DNA of 64,000 nucleotides. Origin: Candidatus Eremiobacteraceae bacterium. Lineage in GTDB: Bacteria; Vulcanimicrobiota; Vulcanimicrobiia; Eremiobacterales; Eremiobacteraceae. The notes beneath the pieces are model-generated. The model ran no database searches. It was not told the origin of the DNA and saw only the letters and a program-made list of their open reading frames with translations. Every line of letters begins with the position of its first letter. The first letter of the stretch is position 1. Shown piece after piece: positions 59,282 through 64,000 of this stretch. Both the position numbers and the translations under genes were made by a program. The stretch is from contig DATFYX010000002.1 of NCBI GenBank assembly GCA_035314825.1, positions 48,031 to 112,030 of the forward strand, given 5' to 3'.

Positions 59282-60493
59282 ATGGCTTCAACGGCCCGTC
59301 TGCCATCCGAAGCGCGCCTCGACGTGCTCGACGGTCTCCGCGGCATCGCCATCCTTATGGTGGTGTGGTGGCATCTTTGGCTGTTCTCGTGGCTGACGCC
59401 GCGCCTCACGCTCTTCGGACACGACATCCCGATCGTCATGGTGCCGGGCACCGGATTGATGGGCGTCGAGCTGTTCTTCTTCCTCAGCGGGTTCGTGCTG
59501 TTCTATCCATACGCGCGGCACTTGTTCGAAGGCCGCCCGCTGCAGACGGTCAGGCAGTTCGCGTACCGGCGCTTCATCAAGATCGTGCCGTCCTACGTCA
59601 TCGCGCTCGTGGCGGCGGCCATCCTGATCGGCGAATTCACGACGTTCAAAGACGTCATCAGGCAGGTGGTGACGCATCTGCTCTTCATCCACATCTTCTG
59701 GGTCGACACCTGGGTCGGCGTCAACGGCGTGCTGTGGAGCTTAGGCGTCGAGATCCAATTCTATCTGATCTTCCCCGCCCTGTGCTGGCTCTTCCGCCGG
59801 CAGCCGATGATGACGTATCTGTTGATGGTCGCGATCGCGGTCGGCTATCGGCTGTTCGCCGCGCATACCGATGTAGGCAATTACGTCTTGATGGGCCAGA
59901 TGCCGGCCTATCTCGATCTCTTCGCCGACGGCATGCTGGCGGCGTGGATATTCGTGTGGATGCGCAGTCACCTGCCCGTCGAGCGCTTCGAGTGGCTGGC
60001 GACGCTCGTCGCCGTCGGCGCGGCCGCAGGCCTGTGCGCGATGCTCGGCGCGATGTTCACGCACTTGTATGAGCCGAACCAATACGCGCCCTGGCAAGCC
60101 GCGAACCGCTTGTACTGGGGCGGTCTGCTCGCGGTCTTCGCAGTGGCCGCGCTCTTCTCGTATCGCCCCCTCCATGCGATTATCGCAAACCGCTTCTTCG
60201 TGTTCATGGGCGTGATCTCGTACAACATGTATCTGTGGCACAACGTCCTCATGCTGTGGATGCTCAAACACCGCTTCCCGGCACCGAGCACGGCCGATCC
60301 GCACGCCGACGAGCGTTGGAAATGGGCCTACACGATCTCATCGCTCGCGATCACCTTCGCGGTCTCGATCTTCGTCACGTATGCGATCGAGCGGCCGCTG
60401 CTCAAGAGAGGCTTCGGCGCGATCGGCGACCTCTTCAAACGCCGCGCACCCGTCGCCGAGCACCCTCCCGTGGCGGTCGTCAACGATGGTTGA
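59282..60493 (+). CDS. Acyltransferase 3 family membrane protein (copy 1)
   Basis: 403 residues, about ten membrane segments. OafA/YrhL-type O-acyltransferase that modifies surface glycans, lipids or peptidoglycan. N-terminal 'RLDVLDGLRGIAILMVVWWH' with the catalytic His of TM1, 'GVELFFFLSGFVLFYPYARH', 'AYRRFIKIVPSYVIAL' (R-R-x-x-R/K block) and 'GVLWSLGVEIQFYLIFPALC'. It lacks a C-terminal SGNH domain. The ATG at 59282 is favoured; the frame's TTG/GTG nine codons earlier adds nothing. The stop overlaps copy 2 by 8 bases. Confidence 0.92.
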   Translation: MASTARLPSEARLDVLDGLRGIAILMVVWWHLWLFSWLTPRLTLFGHDIPIVMVPGTGLMGVELFFFLSGFVLFYPYARHLFEGRPLQTVRQFAYRRFIKIVPSYVIALVAAAILIGEFTTFKDVIRQVVTHLLFIHIFWVDTWVGVNGVLWSLGVEIQFYLIFPALCWLFRRQPMMTYLLMVAIAVGYRLFAAHTDVGNYVLMGQMPAYLDLFADGMLAAWIFVWMRSHLPVERFEWLATLVAVGAAAGLCAMLGAMFTHLYEPNQYAPWQAANRLYWGGLLAVFAVAALFSYRPLHAIIANRFFVFMGVISYNMYLWHNVLMLWMLKHRFPAPSTADPHADERWKWAYTISSLAITFAVSIFVTYAIERPLLKRGFGAIGDLFKRRAPVAEHPPVAVVNDG

Positions 60494-61700
60494 GACGCCG
60501 CGCGCGTCGCCGCAAGCCCATCTCGCGGTCCTCGACGGACTGCGCGGCATCGCGATCTTCGTCGTGCTCTGGTATCACGTCTGGGAGTGGAACTGGCTCG
60601 ACTCGCGTTTCCACCTGTTCGGGCACACGATCAACCTGCAGGTCATCCCGGAGACCGGGTTCACCGGCGTCGACCTCTTCTATTTCATCAGCGGCTTCGT
60701 GCTGTTCTATCCCTACGCGCGCCACGTGTTCGAGGGCAAGCCCCTCCAGACCATCGAGCATTTCGCATACCGGCGCTTCATCAAGATCGTGCCGTCGTAC
60801 TACCTCCAACTGCTGATCCTGACGCCATGGATCGTCGCAGCGTTCTCGGGGATCACGCTGCTCAAAGTGTACGTCACCCATCTGCTCTTCATCCATAACT
60901 GGTTCCACGACACGTTCGGCACGGTCAACGGCGTGCTATGGACGCTCGCGGTGGAGGTCCAGTTCTACGTCGTCTTCCCGCTGCTGTGCTGGTGCTTCCG
61001 GCGCTGGCCGCTGGCGACGTTCGCCGGCATGCTGGCGATCGCCAATGGCTATCGGCTGTTCTACTCGCCGTGCTGTATCGGCGACTACGTGGTGATGACG
61101 CAGATGCCCGCATTCCTCGACCTCTTCGGAAGCGGGATGCTCGCCGCATGGCTCTTCGTGTGGCTGCGCGCGCGTACGCCCGATCCTGCGCGCTGGCAAC
61201 ATCTGTGGACCGTGCTCGCGATCGCCGGCTTCGCGCTCTACGGCTGGCTGCTCTACGGCCTGTTCCTGATCCGCATCGAGCCCAATTGGCAATACGTGTG
61301 GGGCAACAGCCATCTCACGCTCCTCGGGCTGACCTTCGTGCTGCTGACCGTCGGGTCGTGCTTAGCGGCGGGGTGGTGGCGAGCGGTGCTCGCCAACCGC
61401 TTGCTGGTGTTCCTGTCGGTCATCTCCTACAATCTGTATCTGTGGCATCAACTCATCGCGACGTATCTGGCGCGTCACTCGTTCCCGCTGCCGCGTACGC
61501 AGGATTTCCAGGACGATCGCCTCTGGCAGTGGACGTATCTCGTGATCACGGTCGTCATCTCGGTCGCCGTAGCGTCGGTCATCACGTACCTCTTCGAACG
61601 CCCCTTGCTCAAGAACGGCTTTCGCCCTATCACCGAGCTGTTCTCGAGGCGCGCGCCGATCGCAAGCGCCCCGACGAACGGCCGAAGCACGCAGACGTGA
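60486..61700 (+). CDS. Acyltransferase 3 family membrane protein (copy 2)
   Basis: 404 residues. Tandem paralogue of the preceding gene: 'AHLAVLDGLRGIAIFVVLWY' with the catalytic His next, 'GVDLFYFISGFVLFYPYARH', 'FAYRRFIKIVPSYYLQLLIL', 'GVLWTLAVEVQFYVVFPLLC' and 'VFLSVISYNLYLWHQLI' match copy 1 position by position. The 8-base overlap indicates co-translation, and divergence elsewhere suggests distinct acyl or acceptor specificity. Its stop overlaps the VOC gene start (GTGA). Confidence 0.92.
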   Translation: MVETPRASPQAHLAVLDGLRGIAIFVVLWYHVWEWNWLDSRFHLFGHTINLQVIPETGFTGVDLFYFISGFVLFYPYARHVFEGKPLQTIEHFAYRRFIKIVPSYYLQLLILTPWIVAAFSGITLLKVYVTHLLFIHNWFHDTFGTVNGVLWTLAVEVQFYVVFPLLCWCFRRWPLATFAGMLAIANGYRLFYSPCCIGDYVVMTQMPAFLDLFGSGMLAAWLFVWLRARTPDPARWQHLWTVLAIAGFALYGWLLYGLFLIRIEPNWQYVWGNSHLTLLGLTFVLLTVGSCLAAGWWRAVLANRLLVFLSVISYNLYLWHQLIATYLARHSFPLPRTQDFQDDRLWQWTYLVITVVISVAVASVITYLFERPLLKNGFRPITELFSRRAPIASAPTNGRSTQT

Positions 61701-62077
61701 GCCGCTTTCCGCTGGACCACATCGATCATCGTGTCCGCAGCCTCGCAGCGGTGCGGCCGTTCTATGACGTGCTCATGCCGGCGCTAGGCTACACGCAGAC
61801 AGAAGATTGCGGCTGCTCGTTCGAATACTACTGTCCGGATCGGGCGAGCCAGTTCTTCGTCTTGGACGAGATCGCGCATCATCAGCCGAGCGAGACGCGC
61901 ATCGCGTTCGCGGCGGCGACGCGCGCGGATGTCGACCGTATCGGCGGCTTGCTCCACTCGGCGGGCGCGCGCGCGATCGAGGGCCCAGAGGACTGCCCGG
62001 ACTACATCCAACCCTATTACGCGGTGTTCTTCGAAGACCCAGAGGGCAACAAGCTCGAGGTCTGCTGCCGGCGCTAA
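61697..62077 (+). CDS. VOC (glyoxalase/bleomycin-resistance) family protein
   Basis: 126 residues from a GTG overlapping the acyltransferase stop. Two beta-alpha-beta-beta-beta modules: 'LDHIDHRVRSLAAVRPFYDV' (metal-binding His) and 'YYAVFFEDPEGNKLEVCCRR' (metal-binding Glu near the end). The family covers lyases, dioxygenases and binding proteins, so no reaction is assigned. The in-frame region upstream belongs to a shadow frame of the acyltransferase. Confidence 0.9.
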   Translation: MSRFPLDHIDHRVRSLAAVRPFYDVLMPALGYTQTEDCGCSFEYYCPDRASQFFVLDEIAHHQPSETRIAFAAATRADVDRIGGLLHSAGARAIEGPEDCPDYIQPYYAVFFEDPEGNKLEVCCRR

Positions 62078-62155
62078 AGAAGGGTTGCCGGCTCGCGCGG
62101 GAGGAGCATCGGCGGTCTTCTGGTGTCACGGCGCGCGGGGGTGCCACGTCGACCG

Positions 62156-64000
62156 ATGAGATTCGTCCTCTTCGCGCTGGCGTGGATTGCGGCCGGGTCG
62201 ATCCAGCCGGTGCCCGCAGACGCGGCGGCGACGCCGAGCCCATCGCCGGCGCCCACGTCGCAGCCGGGCCTGCGTCTGAGCGGCGACGGGTTCGTCTCGT
62301 TCATCGATCAGGCGCAGAATGGACCGGGTCTCACGCCGCCCGAGGGGCCGGGCTTTGCCGCCGGCGCGCCGCTTTCGCCGATGACTCCGTACGACGTCTT
62401 CTCGAGCGCGCCGAACACGCCGGGCGTGGCGGGTATCGCGCAATTCGAACTGCGCGGCGATTACTCGACATCGAAGTTCCTCGCATCGGCGACGCTCGGC
62501 GCCGGATACGCGACCGGCAGCGTTCAAAACGCGGCGTATTGGACCGAGAATCTGATGCCAACGCTCAATCCGCATCTCGGATCGCAGGCGCTGCCGTATC
62601 AGATCGCGTTTCCCACCCACGCCGGCTTCGACGACGGCAGCGCCGCGCGCATCTCGTTGTTGTCCGGCTCCATCGGCACGGCGGACGGCGCGCTGAACCT
62701 GCGCGCGGGCTGGTTCGACCTCGTGCAGAACGACAAGTTCGTGTTCGTGCAGCCGCCGCTGACGAACGTCACGCCGAACATCGGACTGCAGCCCGCCGAA
62801 TCGCTCGGCAACGGCCCGGCCGCGTTGGATTCGTGGCCTTCGGCTCCGGCCGGCCTACCGCTTGACGGTCTCGATCTGGTCGCGCGCCGCGGCGTCGCGA
62901 CGCTCGAGCTGACCGACGCGTCGCTGCCGGCGTTGCCGGGCACTGCCGCGCGACTCGTGCTCGGCTCGCTCGTGCTCGATCACGGCGAAGGGACGCGCTG
63001 GTCGGCTGATCTGCTTCACGCGAGCACGGGCGGCGTGATGCTCTCCACTACGACGATGTACGGCGCGGGCGCCGTCGCGAACCCGGGCCCGCAAGGACCG
63101 TTGCCGCAAAGCCAGCTCGGCGGCCAGCAGCAGACTATTGCGGGAGTGCGCGGCGCATTTCATGCGGCGCACGGACTCGACGCGACGATCGCGATCGGCC
63201 GTGCCTGGTACGATGCGCAACAGGTCCTCGAGCCCGGCACGCAAGCGCCAGGCGGTTATTATCATATCGGCCTTGACCACCCCTTCGGACGCGCATCGGT
63301 CGGCGTGGACGCGTATCGTTTCGAAGGGCGTTACGCGAGCGCGATCTTGCCGTACGGCGCGCCCGAGAACGTGTGGAGCGTCGCCTGGTCGTGGCCGGGC
63401 GTGTGGCTCAAGTCCACCTATCAGCTCAACGACAACACCACGATCGGCTCGAACCGCCAGGGTTTCCGGATGCGCTACTCGCTCGACAGGGGTCCCGTCG
63501 AGATCCACGCGGCGTACGCGCGCTTCCAGCAGATCACGCCGGCGGTGTACAGCACCATCAACCAGGTGGGCTTTGTCGAGGGATTCTTCTTGCCCCAGTA
63601 TGACAACTCAGGAACGCTGGGCGAAGGCCATCAGTACGCGCTATGGACGGCGTGGCATCCGGCCTTCGGGGACCTGACGCTCGACTACGTCGCCGACACC
63701 CAGCACCGCGACTTCACGCCGGCCAATCCTCAAGACGCGGTCTCGTATCAGGCGCCGCAAGTGGTGTTCACGTACGCGCATCCGTTCGGCAAAGGCGCGG
63801 TCGCGGATATCGGCTATGGCAGTTTTGCCATGCGCGGTTCGTGGGCGTTCGGCGCGTTCACCAACGTCGACTATCGCCAAGACATCGAGTTCATCGGCGC
63901 GCAGATCGCGCAGTCATCGCATGCCGCGCTGCTCGTCCAATTGCGGTATGCGAACTTCACCGGGCTGCCTTCCCAAGCGGGCGGCCCGCCGCCGGATTTC
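62156..64000 (+). CDS. Probable outer-membrane beta-barrel / porin-like protein, N-terminal part (runs off window)
   Basis: Open for 615 codons from the ATG at 62156 to the last base with no stop. A signal peptide ('MRFVLFALAWIAAGSIQPVP') is followed by a Pro/Ser/Thr linker, then 'GLRLSGDGFVSFIDQAQNG' and many strands of 8-12 residues alternating polar and aromatic/hydrophobic residues. Examples are 'AQFELRGDYSTSKFLASATL', 'GAFHAAHGLDATIAIGRAWY', 'VEIHAAYARFQQI' and 'SSHAALLVQLRYANFTG'. These fit a large barrel of the OprB/alginate-porin or phosphate-porin type, common in diderms. No family name is claimed. Several other frames across it are Arg/Ala-rich shadows. No ribosome site stands out upstream. 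Confidence 0.8.
   Translation, partial: MRFVLFALAWIAAGSIQPVPADAAATPSPSPAPTSQPGLRLSGDGFVSFIDQAQNGPGLTPPEGPGFAAGAPLSPMTPYDVFSSAPNTPGVAGIAQFELRGDYSTSKFLASATLGAGYATGSVQNAAYWTENLMPTLNPHLGSQALPYQIAFPTHAGFDDGSAARISLLSGSIGTADGALNLRAGWFDLVQNDKFVFVQPPLTNVTPNIGLQPAESLGNGPAALDSWPSAPAGLPLDGLDLVARRGVATLELTDASLPALPGTAARLVLGSLVLDHGEGTRWSADLLHASTGGVMLSTTTMYGAGAVANPGPQGPLPQSQLGGQQQTIAGVRGAFHAAHGLDATIAIGRAWYDAQQVLEPGTQAPGGYYHIGLDHPFGRASVGVDAYRFEGRYASAILPYGAPENVWSVAWSWPGVWLKSTYQLNDNTTIGSNRQGFRMRYSLDRGPVEIHAAYARFQQITPAVYSTINQVGFVEGFFLPQYDNSGTLGEGHQYALWTAWHPAFGDLTLDYVADTQHRDFTPANPQDAVSYQAPQVVFTYAHPFGKGAVADIGYGSFAMRGSWAFGAFTNVDYRQDIEFIGAQIAQSSHAALLVQLRYANFTGLPSQAGGPPPDF

Noticed and set aside
61807..62865. A 352-codon plus-strand frame across the VOC and barrel genes.
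   Set aside because: Arg/Ala-rich; the neighbouring frame from 62156 has a signal peptide and stays open to the window end.

Overview
The window is GC-rich chromosomal DNA, densely packed with genes and rich in GTG and TTG starts and in 4-base stop/start overlaps. The envelope genes point to a diderm: a TolC-family outer-membrane factor, a probable outer-membrane barrel protein running off the right edge, lipoproteins and a Tat translocase. Other traits are a Gram-positive-type LexA operator (GAAC-N4-GTTC), System II cytochrome c maturation, C5-pathway haem synthesis and a UbiD/UbiA pair of the futalosine-menaquinone type. This mixture best fits a poorly cultivated phylum such as Candidatus Eremiobacterota (WPS-2). 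That placement is inferred from gene content and memory of related genomes, not from a search. I see no rRNA, tRNA, CRISPR array, insertion sequence, prophage or origin. No stretch over about 300 bases lacks a gene.

Layout. 1-563: tail of a LuxR-type regulator. 8780-534 (minus): quinoprotein lipoprotein, secreted unknown, class-III aminotransferase, SRPBCC protein, acyl-ACP-reductase-like dehydrogenase, a 'quinate 5-dehydrogenase'-type unknown, greA and lysS; the last four are translationally coupled or nearly so. 8824-14956: SPFH/zinc-ribbon protein and neighbour, dusB, a YCF48-like secreted protein, an M20 amidohydrolase and an alpha/beta hydrolase. 21643-14953 (minus): FHA protein, panC, coaBC, a divergent coaX, FMN reductase, dienelactone hydrolase and a DevC/DevA-type ABC exporter. 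25739-22017 (minus): C26 peptidase, an apparently orphan PTS EIIC, a PLP lyase-like protein and a PilZ protein.

25850-27510 holds lexA divergent from a LysM membrane protein resembling the SOS division inhibitor YneA, with two LexA-type boxes between them. Next come a universal stress protein, a secreted unknown, rpsO-pnp, a glycine-rich exported protein, TolC and a STAS protein. 33761-37313 (plus) carries UbiD, UbiA and a Liv-type binding protein. 45520-37310 (minus) is the haem block: hemC, hemB, a MobA-like protein, hemL, rex, a membrane protein, hemA, hemD and a methyltransferase. After an ArnT-like glycosyltransferase, 52732-47277 (minus) is a respiratory block: ubiE, polyprenyl synthase, tatA, tatC, resB, ccsA and a small repeat protein. 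Quinone, haem, cytochrome c and Tat genes lie close together with the redox sensor Rex among them, so much of this window builds the respiratory chain.

52827-64000 holds a PLD-like protein, a DUF4386 protein, the rsmI-TSUP-metG-tatD operon (minus), a DUF4342 protein, two tandem acyltransferase-3 proteins, a VOC protein and the truncated barrel protein.

Most unusual features: (1) the acyl-ACP-reductase-like gene, which keeps the catalytic cysteine motif, and its unknown partner; (2) the lexA/yneA-like SOS module in a diderm; (3) five copies of a 20-bp palindrome at gene ends, one providing a stop codon and one inside a signal-peptide region; (4) a terminator/alternative-hairpin leader before hemC.
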